Assembly (NCBI GenBank): GCA_007128175.1
Contig: SKXY01000287.1
Coordinates: forward strand, 1 to 41,876
Reading direction: 5' to 3'
DNA length: 41,876 bases
Source: Wenzhouxiangella sp.
Lineage (GTDB): Bacteria; Pseudomonadota; Gammaproteobacteria; Xanthomonadales; Wenzhouxiangellaceae
In this document: positions 25,551-35,833 of the stretch, in pieces
Position numbering within the stretch: the stretch's first letter is position 1
Layout: each line of letters starts with the position of its first letter
Made by a program: the position numbers and the translations under genes
The notes under the pieces: model-generated
The model's database searches: none
The model's input: the letters and a program-made list of their open reading frames with translations, nothing else
Told to the model about the DNA's origin: nothing

Positions 25551-26507
25551 ATGACCAACCCCGATCCTCATCCCGACAGCTCGCGTGCCAGCGATTGCCC
25601 GGCACGTCCGGACCATCCGGTCATCGAGCGCATCGCGGCCAGAACTTCCACGCTGGGGCAGGGCATGACCATTCGACGCGCGCTGCCGGCGCGTGAGCGT
25701 CGCATGATCGGCGCCTGGTGCTTCTTCGATCACGCCGGACCGCTGGATTACGAGGCCGGGCAGGGGATCGCCGTGGGCCCGCATCCGCACATCGGTCTGC
25801 AGACCTTTTCCTGGATGATCGAGGGGCGGATGCGTCACAGCGACAGCCTTGGCAATGTCGCCTGGATCGAGCCCGGGCAGGTCAACCTGATGACCGCTGG
25901 CAAGGGCATTTCCCATGCCGAGGAGTCCGACCCGAACCAGCCCGGACGCGTTCAGCTGGCGCAGCTGTGGATCGCACTTCCCGATGCCCGGCGCGACTGC
26001 GAGCCGGCATTCGTCAACTATCCTGAACTGCCGGTCAGCCACCGCGGCGACCTGGAACTGACGCTGCTGGTGGGTGAACACGGCGACCGCATCTCGCCGG
26101 TACGGGTCCACAGCCGGCTGGTGGCCATGGATATCCGCGCCAACCAGACCGACAGCACGACGCTGGCACTGGACACCGACTTCGAATATGGCCTGATGGT
26201 GCTTGAGGAAAGCGCAACTGTGGACGGTGAGCGTTTTGAACCGGGGGAACTGGCCTACCTGGGAACGGGACGAAGCGTCCTCGATCTTGCCGTGGCGACC
26301 GGAGGACGGGTACTGCTGATCGGCGGCGAGCCCTTCGACGAGGATATCCTGCTGTGGTGGAACTTCGTCGCTCGAACGCCCGAGGAGATCGAGCAGGCCG
26401 CCGCCGACTGGCAAGCCGGCCAACGCTTTGGCGGCGTCGAGGCATCGGAAACGCCATCCTTGCAAATGCCCAGTCTGGAGGGCGTGCGTATCAAACCCCG
26501 CTCCTGA
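25551..26507 (+). CDS. Pirin family protein
   Basis: A 318-residue bicupin. The N-terminal cupin shows FFDHAGPLDYEAGQGIAVGP followed by HPHIGLQTFSWMIEG, with the metal-binding histidines, and MTAGKGISHAEESD carries the remaining His/Glu ligands. The C-terminal cupin includes GGEPFDEDILLWWNFV. Bacterial pirins include quercetin dioxygenases and metabolic regulators; the role here is unknown. The start at 25551 has GGGAGA upstream, and the alternative ATG 15 bases earlier overlaps the divergent gene. Its stop TGA shares a base with the ATG of the macroglobulin gene. Confidence 0.93.
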   Translation: MTNPDPHPDSSRASDCPARPDHPVIERIAARTSTLGQGMTIRRALPARERRMIGAWCFFDHAGPLDYEAGQGIAVGPHPHIGLQTFSWMIEGRMRHSDSLGNVAWIEPGQVNLMTAGKGISHAEESDPNQPGRVQLAQLWIALPDARRDCEPAFVNYPELPVSHRGDLELTLLVGEHGDRISPVRVHSRLVAMDIRANQTDSTTLALDTDFEYGLMVLEESATVDGERFEPGELAYLGTGRSVLDLAVATGGRVLLIGGEPFDEDILLWWNFVARTPEEIEQAAADWQAGQRFGGVEASETPSLQMPSLEGVRIKPRS

Positions 26508-29500
26508 TGAATGCATTAGCACCCAGCCTACGCTTGAAGGTGAAATCCGCAACGACGATGTTGCGAATTATTGTCGCCGGGTTGCTGATCATCCTGGTCC
26601 TGGGCGGTTGCAGCGACTACGCAGAACACGATCCGGACACATCCACGGCATTGGCCGGAAAAGACCTGTCGCTGGAGCTGGCCCCGCTGGAGTCCTTTCC
26701 GGGCCGGCTGGTGGCCGGAGCAGGGCGTGACGTACCCCATGAACGCCCCGCGCTGGCGCAAGCCGAACCGCTCGACGATGAACGAATCCGTCAGTTGCTC
26801 GAGCGAATCGGACCCTTGCCGTCCGAGAACGAGGACGAGCATGACTTTGCCCAGCGTGCCGACAGTGATCCACCGCCCCGTACCGGTGCCGTTGTTCGAG
26901 ACGAATTCCCGCCCGAGACCGAGCGCCTTCCGCCGGAACCGGAACGGCCCGAAGGACCGCTAAAGGTATTGCGCTACTCGCCCGAGGGCGAGGTGCCGAT
27001 TGCCGGCCAGGTCAGTCTTACCTTCGACCGTCCCATGGTGGCCGTCAGCGCCCACGACGAGCTGGCGGCCCGGGATCTCCCGGTCGAGCTTGACCCGCAG
27101 GTGCGGGGAAGCCGGCGCTGGGTCGGTACGCGTACGCTGGTTTTCGAGCCGGAATCATCGCGACTGCCAATGGCGACTGAATTTCAGGTATCGGTACCGG
27201 CCGGCACCAGGGCGGCCGACGGCAGCGAGCTTGCCGAAGCCATGAACTGGCGTTTCGCCACGCCGCCGCCGACACTTGAACAGGTACATCCCGGTGGCAG
27301 CAGCATCGGGCTCGATCCGCTGATGGTCGTTGCCTTCGATCAGCGCATCGACGCCGACAACATGCTCGAGACGCTGGTGGTGGAAGCCGGCGGCGCGCCG
27401 GTGGCCATTCGAAAAGCAAGCAGCGAGGAGATCGCCGACGACGCCGAAGTCAGCCGGTTGACCGGGCAGCTCGACCCGTCGCGCTTCCTGGCGTTTCGTG
27501 CCGTCGAACCCCTCGATCCGGCCACCAGCGTTTCCATTCGTCTCCCGGCCGGCAGTACGGCGGCCGAGGGCCCGCGTCCCACAACCGAAGACCAGGGCGG
27601 CAGTTTTCGCACCTTTGGCCCGCTGCAGGTGAACGAGCAGCGCTGTGCCAGCCACGAGTGTCGACCCGATGATGCACTGTTCATCGGCTTTACCAACGAG
27701 CTGGCCACTGACCAGGACCTGGCTGGGCTGGTCACGGTCGAGCCGCCGATTGCCGACATGCACGTGAGCGCACGCGGCAACCGGCTGACCATCGAGGGCC
27801 TCAAGCAGGGCCGCACCGACTACACCGTGACCCTGTCGGAATCGCTCACCGACGTGTTCGGGCAACAAGTCGAAGGCTTGCGCGAACTGCACTTCGAGAC
27901 CGGCAGCCTGCCTGCACGCATCAGTTTCCCGGGGCGGGGCCTTGTGACCCTGCCGACCGGACAGGCGCCGGAACTGGGCTTTCACACGGTCAACTACCGC
28001 GATGCCCGAATTCAGGTACAACGCGTCGAGTCGGCCGACTGGCCCGACTATGGCGAATTGTTTCGCAATCGCCGGCTTTGGCAGGAGGAGCCGCCCACGC
28101 TGCCCGGCGACAGCGTGTTTGACGAGACGGTGGACTTTTCCGCCGAACCGGATCGTTTCCAGCTCCAGCGCATTGACTTCGCGCCCTGGCTGTCGGCAAG
28201 CGGCACCGGACATTTCGTGGTCATGGTCGAACCCGGCGCCACCATCGGGCCTGAACCGCGCTGGGTACCTCCGCGACAGGTGGCGTGGGTCCAGGTGACC
28301 GGCATCGGGCTGGATGCTGCCATCGATGGCGAGCGGATCCTGGCCTGGGTCACGAAGCTGGCCGATGGCACGCCGTTGGCCGATCACGCGGTCAGACTGG
28401 CGCCGGGCGGTGCAGCCGTGCACACCGATCAAGAGGGACTGGCAACGCTCGGATTGCCAGAAGCCCGCGGTGACGCTTCCGGCGCCGGCTGGCTGGAGAG
28501 CCGTTCGGGGGATGATGTTGCCATGTTGCCGGAGACCATTCCCCACGGGCAGCATACGGTCTGGCGCGGTCGCGACCAGCGCGACCAGCTGCTGTGGCAT
28601 GTCTTCGATGACCGTGCCTTGTATCGTCCTGGCGAACGGGTGCACCTGAAAGGCTGGATCCGGCGCGAGGAACGCCGCATCGACGGCGGCCTGGGGCTGG
28701 TCGACGGCAACCTGAGGATACGCTACGAGGTGGTCGATGCCCGTGCCAACATTCTGGCCGAAGGCGATATCGAAGTCGGTCGCCTGGGTGGTTTTGACCT
28801 GGCCTTCGACTTGCCCGATACACCCAACCTCGGTCATGCCCGTGTTCGATTCAATCTCTCGGGCAGCGGCAGCCTGGGCGGAAATTCTCACAGCCATAGC
28901 TTCCAGATCCAGGAGTTCCGCACCCCGGAATTCGAGGTCAAGACGCGGCTGCCGGAAGGACCCTTCATCGGCAGCACAGTGGTCAGCGCCGAAGTCGAGG
29001 CTTCTTACTATGCCGGGGGCGCACTGGCCGGCGCGGACACCACCTGGACGGTGACGGCCCGCCCGGGTCACTACCGCCCACCCAACCGCGATGATTGGAC
29101 TTTCGGTGTGGATAGTCCATGGTGGATGCCGTGGCCTGTCCTCGACTCCGATGAACCCGTCCGGGAGCTTTTCGAAGGACAGACCGACGGCGGCGGAATT
29201 CATGCACTCGATATCGAACTGGACATGAGCGCGCAGCAGCGGCCACTGGCCATGACCGCCAGCGCCACGGTCATGGACGTCAATCGACAGGCCTGGAACG
29301 CCTCGTCGGATTTCATCGCCCATCCGGCCGCCACCTATGTCGGAATGAAGACCGAGCGGCAGTTCGTCGAGCAGGGCGAACCGTTCACCGTCAGCATGAT
29401 TACGGTGGGCCTCGACGGCGAGATCGTCGCCGATCGCCCGGTGACGGTGGAAGCGGCTCGTATCGAGTGGCAATGGCGCGATGGCAAGCGGCGTGACGAA

Positions 29501-32500
29501 CGTGCCGATGTCCAGCATTGCGAGGTGCGCACCGATGACGACGGACTGGCCGAGTGTGAATTCGTCACCCGCCTTGGTGGTCAGTACCGCATCACGGCGA
29601 TGACCCACGATGCCGAGGGTAGGCGCAATGCCACCCGGCTCACACGCTGGGTAGGCGGCGCCAGGCTGCCGAAGGCCGACCGGGTCGAGATGCAGGAGGT
29701 TCTCCTGATCCCGGAGCGCGAGGAGTACGCCCCTGGCGAGAGCGCCCGCGTTCTCGTACAGGCACCGTTCGACGATGCCGAGGGGCTGCTGACCCTGCGT
29801 CGGCACGGCATGGCCGAGCAGCGACGTTTCCGCATCGATGGCGGCTCGACCACGTTGGAAATTGATCTGCGCGAGGCCTGGATGCCGGGAGTCGAGTTGC
29901 ATGTCACCCTCATCGGGCAGACCGAGATGGGCGAGGGCATCCGCCCGGCCATAGCCAACGGTCAGACCCACTTGCCCGTCTCAACCGCGGAGCGCGCCCT
30001 TGATGTCGAACTGACCCCGGCCCTTTCACGGATGTCACCGGGAGAGCAAACGTCAGTCGATCTTCAGGTGCGCGATGCGAACGGTGAACCGGTGGCCGAT
30101 GCCGAGATTGCGCTAGTGGTGGTCGACGAGGCCATTCTCGCCCTGACCGGCTACGAATTGGTCGATCCGCTGGGCATGTTCTGGCGCCAGCGTCCGGCCG
30201 AGGTACAGGATCGCCATCTGCGCACCAGCGTGCTGCTGATTCCACCGGATGCCGAAGAGTCGCTGGACAAGCTGGTCGTACACGAAGTCGAAATTGGCAC
30301 CGGTTACGATCAGGCCCAGAGGACAGGGGCGCCGCTCGGAGATGAAGCGGCCGCTGGCATCGAATTGCGAGAGGATTTCAATCCGCTTGCCGCCTTTGTT
30401 CCGTCACTGACCACCGATGCGCAGGGGAGGGTACAGGCCAGCGTATCGCTGCCCGACAACCTCACGCGCTACCGGGTAATGGCCGTGGCGGTGTCGGGTG
30501 CCACGAATTACGGCATCGCGGAATCGGCCATCACCGCCCGGCTGCCGCTAATGGTGCGCCCGTCCGCCCCGCGATTTCTCAATTTCGGCGACGAGTTCGA
30601 ACTGCCGGTGGTGCTGCAGAACCAGACCGACGAATCGCTGAGCGTGGACATCGCCCTGGATGCGACCAACCTGGAATTGACCGGTGCCCGCGGGTATGCC
30701 CTGGAGGTGCCGGCCAATGATCGCGTCGAGGTGCGTTTCCCGGCCGCGACCCGCAACGCCGGCACTGCGCGCTTCCAGGTGGTCGCCGCCTCTGGTGAAT
30801 ACTCCGATGCCGCCCGCGGACAACTGCCGGTATGGACCCCGGCGACCACGGAAGCCTTCGCCACCTACGGCGTGGTCGACGATGGCGCGATGGTGCAACC
30901 GGTCGTCGCCCCGAGCGAAGTCTGGCCCCAGTTCGGGCAACTTGAAATCACCACCAGCGCCACCGCGCTGCAGTCGCTCACCGACGCCTTCATCTGGCTG
31001 TGCGAGTATCCCTTCAACGCCACCGAACCGCTGGCCTCACGCCTGCTAGCCATCGCCTCGCTGGCCGATGTGCTCGAAGCCTTCGGTGCCGAGGGTATGC
31101 CGACGCGAGAAGAGATCGAGGATATCGTCACGGCCGATCTGGAACGCGTCGCCGGGCGGCAGAACGCCGATGGCGGTTTTGCTCTGTGGAGGCGCGGCGA
31201 CGAGTCCTGGCCGTTCGTGTCCCTGCATGTCGCGCATGCGCTGATCCGCCTGAATGAGAAGGACTATTCAATTGACGATGGATTGTTCGAGCGCACCCTC
31301 GACCACGTCCGCGACATCGAGCATCACATCCCGGAACGCTACGGTGAACGTGCCCGCCGCCACATCGTCGCCTACAGCCTCTATCTGCGCGGCCTGACCG
31401 GCGATTTCGACCGACCGCGGGCGCGAGCCCTGCTCGCCGAAGTCGACGGACTCGACGAATTGACCTTCGAGTCGACCGGCTGGCTGCTCGGTGTGTTGAG
31501 CGGCGATGAGGCGTTCGATGAGGAACTCGGCGAGCTTCGGCGATTTCTCGCCAACCGGGTGACTGAAACCGCGGCCAGCGCGCATTTCGCCAGCGGCTTT
31601 GCCGACGGCGATCACCTGATCATGCATTCCGACCGTCGCGCCGACGCCATCATTCTCGAGGCGATGATGCACGATCAACCCGACTCCGACCTGATCCCCA
31701 AACTCGTGCAGGGGCTGCAGGCCCACCGCACCCGCGGTCGCTGGTCCAGCACCCAGGAAAACGCCTTCGTCCTGGTCGCACTCGATCGATACTTCCGCCA
31801 GTACGAAGACCAGGAGCCGGACTTCATCGCCCGCGCCTGGCTGGGGCAGGACTTCGCCGGCGAGCACCACTTCGCCGGCCGCACCAGCGATTATCACCAC
31901 GTCGATATCCCGATGGCCTATGTCGCCGCCGAGGGCGGTGAGCACGAGCTCGTCCTCGACAAGGACGGGGCAGGGCGCATGTACTACCGTGTCGGGCTGC
32001 GTTATGCCCCGAAAAGCCTGCAACTTGAACCGGCCAGCCATGGTTTCGAGGTCGAACGACGCTATCGTGGGCTCGATGACGAAGACGACGTGCGCCGGCT
32101 CGAAGACGGCAGCTGGGAGATGCGTGCCGGTGCGCGCGTGGCCGTCGAACTCATTCTGGTGGCTCCGACCCGACGCTATCACGTTGCCCTGGTTGACCCG
32201 TTGCCGGCCGGGCTGGAAGCCATCGATCCGGCATTGGCCGTGAGCGATGTACCTGCCGACGACCCGGCAGCATCACATCGACAGGGGCGCGGCGGCTGGT
32301 GGTGGGGACCGTGGTACCAGCACCAGAACCTGCGCGATGAACGTGCCGAAGCATTCACCACGCTTTTGAATGGCGGGGTATATCACTACAGCTACCATGC
32401 CCGCGCCACCACACCCGGCGAGTTCGTCGTGCCCCCGGCCAAAGCCGAGGAAATGTATCATCCCGAGACTTTCGGTCGTTCAGCCTCGATGCGCGTGCGC

Positions 32501-32512
32501 GTAGTCGACTGA
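26507..32512 (+). CDS. Large alpha-2-macroglobulin family lipoprotein lacking the thioester
   Basis: A 2001-residue envelope protein of the bacterial alpha-2-macroglobulin family, thought to trap invading proteases in the periplasm. A lipoprotein signal ends in LVLGGC (Cys35), with Ser at +2. An acidic Pro-rich spacer follows, then many beta-sandwich MG domains. Recognisable parts are DRALYRPGERVHLKGWIRRE, the bait-side region, EDFNPLAAFVPSLTTDAQGR and LPDNLTRYRVMAVAVSG. The alpha-helical thioester-like domain spans about 1490-1800 (RWSSTQENAFVLVALDRYF). The expected YPYGCxEQ reads YPFNATEP at 1501-1508, so both Cys and Gln of the thioester are gone. It is longer than E. coli YfhM (about 1650) and YfaS (about 1530). 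An alternative start is ATG 26558. No pbpC is adjacent. Confidence 0.92.
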   Translation: MNALAPSLRLKVKSATTMLRIIVAGLLIILVLGGCSDYAEHDPDTSTALAGKDLSLELAPLESFPGRLVAGAGRDVPHERPALAQAEPLDDERIRQLLERIGPLPSENEDEHDFAQRADSDPPPRTGAVVRDEFPPETERLPPEPERPEGPLKVLRYSPEGEVPIAGQVSLTFDRPMVAVSAHDELAARDLPVELDPQVRGSRRWVGTRTLVFEPESSRLPMATEFQVSVPAGTRAADGSELAEAMNWRFATPPPTLEQVHPGGSSIGLDPLMVVAFDQRIDADNMLETLVVEAGGAPVAIRKASSEEIADDAEVSRLTGQLDPSRFLAFRAVEPLDPATSVSIRLPAGSTAAEGPRPTTEDQGGSFRTFGPLQVNEQRCASHECRPDDALFIGFTNELATDQDLAGLVTVEPPIADMHVSARGNRLTIEGLKQGRTDYTVTLSESLTDVFGQQVEGLRELHFETGSLPARISFPGRGLVTLPTGQAPELGFHTVNYRDARIQVQRVESADWPDYGELFRNRRLWQEEPPTLPGDSVFDETVDFSAEPDRFQLQRIDFAPWLSASGTGHFVVMVEPGATIGPEPRWVPPRQVAWVQVTGIGLDAAIDGERILAWVTKLADGTPLADHAVRLAPGGAAVHTDQEGLATLGLPEARGDASGAGWLESRSGDDVAMLPETIPHGQHTVWRGRDQRDQLLWHVFDDRALYRPGERVHLKGWIRREERRIDGGLGLVDGNLRIRYEVVDARANILAEGDIEVGRLGGFDLAFDLPDTPNLGHARVRFNLSGSGSLGGNSHSHSFQIQEFRTPEFEVKTRLPEGPFIGSTVVSAEVEASYYAGGALAGADTTWTVTARPGHYRPPNRDDWTFGVDSPWWMPWPVLDSDEPVRELFEGQTDGGGIHALDIELDMSAQQRPLAMTASATVMDVNRQAWNASSDFIAHPAATYVGMKTERQFVEQGEPFTVSMITVGLDGEIVADRPVTVEAARIEWQWRDGKRRDERADVQHCEVRTDDDGLAECEFVTRLGGQYRITAMTHDAEGRRNATRLTRWVGGARLPKADRVEMQEVLLIPEREEYAPGESARVLVQAPFDDAEGLLTLRRHGMAEQRRFRIDGGSTTLEIDLREAWMPGVELHVTLIGQTEMGEGIRPAIANGQTHLPVSTAERALDVELTPALSRMSPGEQTSVDLQVRDANGEPVADAEIALVVVDEAILALTGYELVDPLGMFWRQRPAEVQDRHLRTSVLLIPPDAEESLDKLVVHEVEIGTGYDQAQRTGAPLGDEAAAGIELREDFNPLAAFVPSLTTDAQGRVQASVSLPDNLTRYRVMAVAVSGATNYGIAESAITARLPLMVRPSAPRFLNFGDEFELPVVLQNQTDESLSVDIALDATNLELTGARGYALEVPANDRVEVRFPAATRNAGTARFQVVAASGEYSDAARGQLPVWTPATTEAFATYGVVDDGAMVQPVVAPSEVWPQFGQLEITTSATALQSLTDAFIWLCEYPFNATEPLASRLLAIASLADVLEAFGAEGMPTREEIEDIVTADLERVAGRQNADGGFALWRRGDESWPFVSLHVAHALIRLNEKDYSIDDGLFERTLDHVRDIEHHIPERYGERARRHIVAYSLYLRGLTGDFDRPRARALLAEVDGLDELTFESTGWLLGVLSGDEAFDEELGELRRFLANRVTETAASAHFASGFADGDHLIMHSDRRADAIILEAMMHDQPDSDLIPKLVQGLQAHRTRGRWSSTQENAFVLVALDRYFRQYEDQEPDFIARAWLGQDFAGEHHFAGRTSDYHHVDIPMAYVAAEGGEHELVLDKDGAGRMYYRVGLRYAPKSLQLEPASHGFEVERRYRGLDDEDDVRRLEDGSWEMRAGARVAVELILVAPTRRYHVALVDPLPAGLEAIDPALAVSDVPADDPAASHRQGRGGWWWGPWYQHQNLRDERAEAFTTLLNGGVYHYSYHARATTPGEFVVPPAKAEEMYHPETFGRSASMRVRVVD

Positions 32513-32575
32513 ACGAGGCTCCCAACTTTTGTATATTACGGCGCTTACATTTTTTCGCAATTCAAGGATTGGATC

Positions 32576-33361
32576 ATGCAAAAGGCGATTGTCGGCCTCG
32601 CAGTCATCACTGGACTGACCCTGGGTGCGGGTGCCGCAGAAGCATCACAATACCTGCGCATTGGCGCGGTCTGGGAAGATTCACGCAGCGCGACGTTTCT
32701 GGACAGAAATTGCGAGCCGACCGAACGCGCGGCGCTGTTCGGTTGCGACGACGGCGACGACGGGCTGCCGATCGGTGCGCGCGGTGATTTCGGACGCGGT
32801 ACGGGGGCACAACTGGGCTGGGGGGTTCACCTTGGCGAGATGTGGCGAACCGAACTGGAGCTGACCTACCAGCCCGGCCTGGAATTCCAGGGCAACTCGA
32901 ACTTCATCGACACCGGCGAAATGCAACCGGCCAGCGGCTCGCTCACCCAGTACCGTGCCGGCGTCAACGTTTACCTCGACCTGGCTGCAGCCCTGGCCCG
33001 TGATGCCGGCACTTTCGAGCCGTATCTTGGTGCCGGTGCCAGCGCCGTTCGCAATCGTATCAGCACGATGCGCTACGAGTTCCCCGAACTCGAGAGCCAG
33101 CCGGCCGAGACAACGGTGCCCGGCGGCAGCAGCAACCACCTCGGGTGGATGGTGACACTGGGCACGGGGATCGAACTGTCCCCACGCAATCTGATCGACA
33201 TCGGTATCAGCTGGAATGACCACGGACGCGTCGAAACCCCTGTAGGCGAAATCGACATCATCCGCAGCGGCGAGTCCGTCGCCCAGGTCGAGGTGGAAAG
33301 CACCCGCTCACGCCTCGAGACAGTCGGCCTCATGTTGTCCTGGCGCCATTATCTGCGTTAG
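32576..33361 (+). CDS. Outer-membrane beta-barrel protein
   Basis: A 261-residue exported protein. A signal peptide covers about 1-22 (VGLAVITGLTLGAGAAEA). The rest is made of alternating strands typical of small 8-stranded barrels (GAQLGWGVHLGEMWRTELEL, YRAGVNVYLDLAAAL, FEPYLGAGASA) and ends with LSWRHYLR. Two cysteines (NCEP...FGCDDGDD) near 40-55 may form a disulfide in an acidic, possibly Ca-binding loop. AAGGA-like AAGGATT precedes the ATG. Specific function not recognisable. It follows the macroglobulin gene by 63 bp with a short AT-rich spacer. Confidence 0.75.
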   Translation: MQKAIVGLAVITGLTLGAGAAEASQYLRIGAVWEDSRSATFLDRNCEPTERAALFGCDDGDDGLPIGARGDFGRGTGAQLGWGVHLGEMWRTELELTYQPGLEFQGNSNFIDTGEMQPASGSLTQYRAGVNVYLDLAAALARDAGTFEPYLGAGASAVRNRISTMRYEFPELESQPAETTVPGGSSNHLGWMVTLGTGIELSPRNLIDIGISWNDHGRVETPVGEIDIIRSGESVAQVEVESTRSRLETVGLMLSWRHYLR

Positions 33362-33382
33362 CCCGACAACTGACGCTGAGCA

Positions 33383-33409
33383 TCCCCGGCGGCACCTGCC
33401 GGCCGGGGA
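33383..33409. terminator. GC-rich hairpin between convergent envelope genes
   Basis: TCCCCGGC-GGCA and TGCC-GCCGGGGA pair to a 12-bp stem with one bulged G and a tight loop. It sits between the barrel gene and the convergent OmpA gene and probably ends one or both transcripts. There is no strong U-tract. Confidence 0.45.
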
Positions 33410-33423
33410 GTGATTGGCCCAAT

Positions 33424-34416
33424 TCAGTCCACGATCTCGACCAGTTCGACGCGCCGGTTTTCTGCCCGACCATCGTCGGTGCGGTTGGTGGTGACCGGCG
33501 CCATCATGCCGGCACCGGCGGCGCGCAGGCGATCGCGGGCGATGCCGTGGCCGTCCACCAGTTCGTCGACCACCGAGCTGGCCCGGTCCATGGATAATCT
33601 CAGGTTGTAATCGAAGTCGCCGACGGCATCGGTGTGGCCGACCACCAGGAGCTCCAGGTCAGGACGTTCGTTCATCAGCTCGGCGATCGTGGCCAGGGCC
33701 TTGGCCGATTCAGGCAGGATCTCGTCGGAGTCGAAGGCGAAGAGGATGTTCTGGATGGCAACTCGCCCCTGTTCGACCAGACCGGTTTCCATCTCCCCGG
33801 CGGTGAGCGGCTGGTGGTCCATGCTGTCGTCCATCTCGTCGGCAGTCACCACCGCCAGCGAGACGGCGGGACCCTCCACCCGTCGGGCATTGAAGGTTGC
33901 GATGCCGACCAGCAGGTTGCCGTCGGCTGAACGAGCGGCGATATAGCGGATATTTCGGTCGCGATTGGCCAGGTGGCAGCAATCGCGCACGCCGCGCTCG
34001 AACAGGTTGGAGGCGTGAACGAAGAACAGACGTCCGTCGCCTGCCGAGAGTTCGCCTTCGCTGGCGGTATAGAGAATCTCGAAGTCGCGGGCCTCGAGTT
34101 CCTGCAGGTAACTGCGCTTGACGCGCAGGGTCGAGGTGTCGGGATCATCGAATGTATAGCTGATGCGCATCACTTCGCCCTCGAGCGATGCCGAGCTTTC
34201 CACTTCGTCACCGTCCCAGGGGCCGGTGGGCACGGTCAGGCGATCGAAGTCGGTGATATCGTGATAGACGATGGATGACCCGGCCACACGCGGAATCTGC
34301 GGGTGATCTCCCGCTCCCTCGATATCGGCCAGTGCGACCGGCGTGACGCCGGCCAGAAACAGGAAGGAAAGGCCCGACAGCGCGGGCAGGCAGCGGTTAC
34401 CAAATATTGTGGTCAT
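33424..34416 (-). CDS. OmpA family protein with N-terminal DUF4892-like domain
   Basis: A 330-residue exported protein with a signal peptide (about 1-30). The N-terminal domain (about 35-200) follows the DUF4892 pattern: DHPQIPRVAGSSIVYHDIT, LEGEVMRISYTF and YLQELEARDFEILYT. The OmpA peptidoglycan-binding domain (about 222-328) has NILFAFDSDEILPESAK, VVGHTDAVGDFDYN, LRLSMDRASSVV and the diaminopimelate-binding end GRAENRRVEL. It probably tethers the outer membrane to peptidoglycan. GGAG lies near its start. The gene follows rhlE by 114 bp. Confidence 0.88.
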   Translation of the reverse strand: MTTIFGNRCLPALSGLSFLFLAGVTPVALADIEGAGDHPQIPRVAGSSIVYHDITDFDRLTVPTGPWDGDEVESSASLEGEVMRISYTFDDPDTSTLRVKRSYLQELEARDFEILYTASEGELSAGDGRLFFVHASNLFERGVRDCCHLANRDRNIRYIAARSADGNLLVGIATFNARRVEGPAVSLAVVTADEMDDSMDHQPLTAGEMETGLVEQGRVAIQNILFAFDSDEILPESAKALATIAELMNERPDLELLVVGHTDAVGDFDYNLRLSMDRASSVVDELVDGHGIARDRLRAAGAGMMAPVTTNRTDDGRAENRRVELVEIVD

Positions 34417-34486
34417 GGGTTACTCCGGCAAAAAGACGATCGTCGCAAGTTCTGAATATTACGAGATCGCGCCGAAGTAACGGACA

Positions 34487-34507
34487 CCGGTGGGCAGGCC
34501 CCACCGG
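34487..34507 (-). terminator. 8-bp perfect hairpin downstream of rhlE
   Basis: CCGGTGGG and CCCACCGG flank a 5-nt loop 23 bases after the rhlE stop. A terminator or 3'-end stabiliser for rhlE is the simplest reading. No U-tract follows. Confidence 0.4.
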
Positions 34508-34530
34508 AATCCTTCAGTCCCTGTTCGGGA

Positions 34531-35805
34531 TCAGGCCGCCCTGCGCTGGCCCTGTCCCCGCCCTTGCTGGCGGTTCCTGCCGGAACGGTTCTGTGCCGAC
34601 GAACGGTTCCGATTGCCGTTTCCCGGGCGCTTGCCGGAGCGTTTCTGCGGCGATTTCGATCCCCTGGACACCGGCTCGGTCGGCTCGTAGCCGTCGACGG
34701 TTTCGGTTGGAATCTCGATCTTGACCAGCTTGCGGATGTCCTCGAACAGCCCGTGCTCGGCACCGGAAACCAGCGATACCGCCAGCCCGTCGCGACCGGC
34801 CCGGCCGGTACGACCAATGCGATGCACGTAGTCTTCGGGCACGTTGGGAATGTCGTAATTGACCACGTGCGGCAACTGATCGATATCCAGGCCGCGAGCG
34901 GCGATATCGGTAGCGACCAGTACCCGGACCTTGTTTTTCTTGAAGTCAGCCAGCGCGCGGGTGCGAGCACCCTGGCTCTTGTTGCCATGAATGGCGGCAG
35001 CCGGCAGGCCGTCGGTCTCGAGCTGCTTGGCCAGGCGGTTCGCGCCGTGCTTGGTGCGGGTGAAGACCAGCACCTGGCGCCAGTCCTTCGAGCCGATCAT
35101 CCAGGACAGCAGTTCGCGCTTTTTCTTCTGGTCGACACGAACGACCTGCTGGGCGATGGCGTCGACGGTGGAGTTGGGGCGAGCGGTTTCCACTCGAACC
35201 GGATTGTTGAGGTAACGGCCTGCCATCTCGGTGATTTCCTTCGAGAAGGTGGCCGAGAACAGCAGCGTCTGGCGCTGTTTCGGCAAGGCCTTGACGATAC
35301 GCTCGATGGCCGGGCGAAAACCCATGTCGAGCATGCGGTCGGCTTCATCGAGAATCAGCGTTTCGATGGCGTCGAGGCGTATCGTGCCGCGCTCCATGTG
35401 GTCGATCAGGCGACCGGGTGTGGCGATGACCACGTCGATGCCGCGCTTGAGCTTGGTGATCTGCGGGTTGATGTTGACACCGCCGAAGATCTCCAGCGAT
35501 TTCAGGTTCAGGTGGCGACCATAGGCGCGCAGGTTCTCGTGGACCTGGGCGGCAAGCTCGCGCGTCGGCGTCAGGATCAGCGCACGCGGACGCGGATGAC
35601 CGGCACGACGCTCGGACAGTTGATGCAGCAGGGGCAGGGTGAAGGCGGCTGTCTTGCCGGTGCCGGTCTGGGCACTGGCCATCAGGTCATGACCTTCGAG
35701 CACGGCCGGAATGGCCTTCTGCTGTACGGGTGTAGGTTGCGTGTAGCCCTGCTCGCTCACGGCGCGCAGAAGCTCGGGCTTGAGCCCGAGGGAATCGAAT
35801 TGCAT
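34531..35805 (-). CDS. rhlE: DEAD-box ATP-dependent RNA helicase RhlE
   Basis: ATP-driven RNA helicase linked to ribosome assembly and RNA decay. The 424 residues begin [16 protein letters not shown], with the Q motif before AQTGTGKT (45-52). DEAD is in [11 protein letters not shown] (153-156), SAT in LLFSATFSK, and [13 protein letters not shown] is motif VI. The last 45 residues are a basic Arg/Asn/Gly/Gln tail ([18 protein letters not shown]), as in RhlE proteins. Start at 35805 has AAGGAA upstream. An in-frame ATG 20 codons earlier lacks family similarity and overlaps the leader structure. Confidence 0.93.
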   Translation of the reverse strand: MQFDSLGLKPELLRAVSEQGYTQPTPVQQKAIPAVLEGHDLMASAQTGTGKTAAFTLPLLHQLSERRAGHPRPRALILTPTRELAAQVHENLRAYGRHLNLKSLEIFGGVNINPQITKLKRGIDVVIATPGRLIDHMERGTIRLDAIETLILDEADRMLDMGFRPAIERIVKALPKQRQTLLFSATFSKEITEMAGRYLNNPVRVETARPNSTVDAIAQQVVRVDQKKKRELLSWMIGSKDWRQVLVFTRTKHGANRLAKQLETDGLPAAAIHGNKSQGARTRALADFKKNKVRVLVATDIAARGLDIDQLPHVVNYDIPNVPEDYVHRIGRTGRAGRDGLAVSLVSGAEHGLFEDIRKLVKIEIPTETVDGYEPTEPVSRGSKSPQKRSGKRPGNGNRNRSSAQNRSGRNRQQGRGQGQRRAA

Positions 35806-35833
35806 GTTGTCTTTCCTTGTATGAAAGTTGTTA

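Noticed and set aside
27155-29971. 938-residue open frame on the minus strand
   Set aside because: Antisense shadow of the macroglobulin gene, whose own frame has a lipobox and family motifs throughout.
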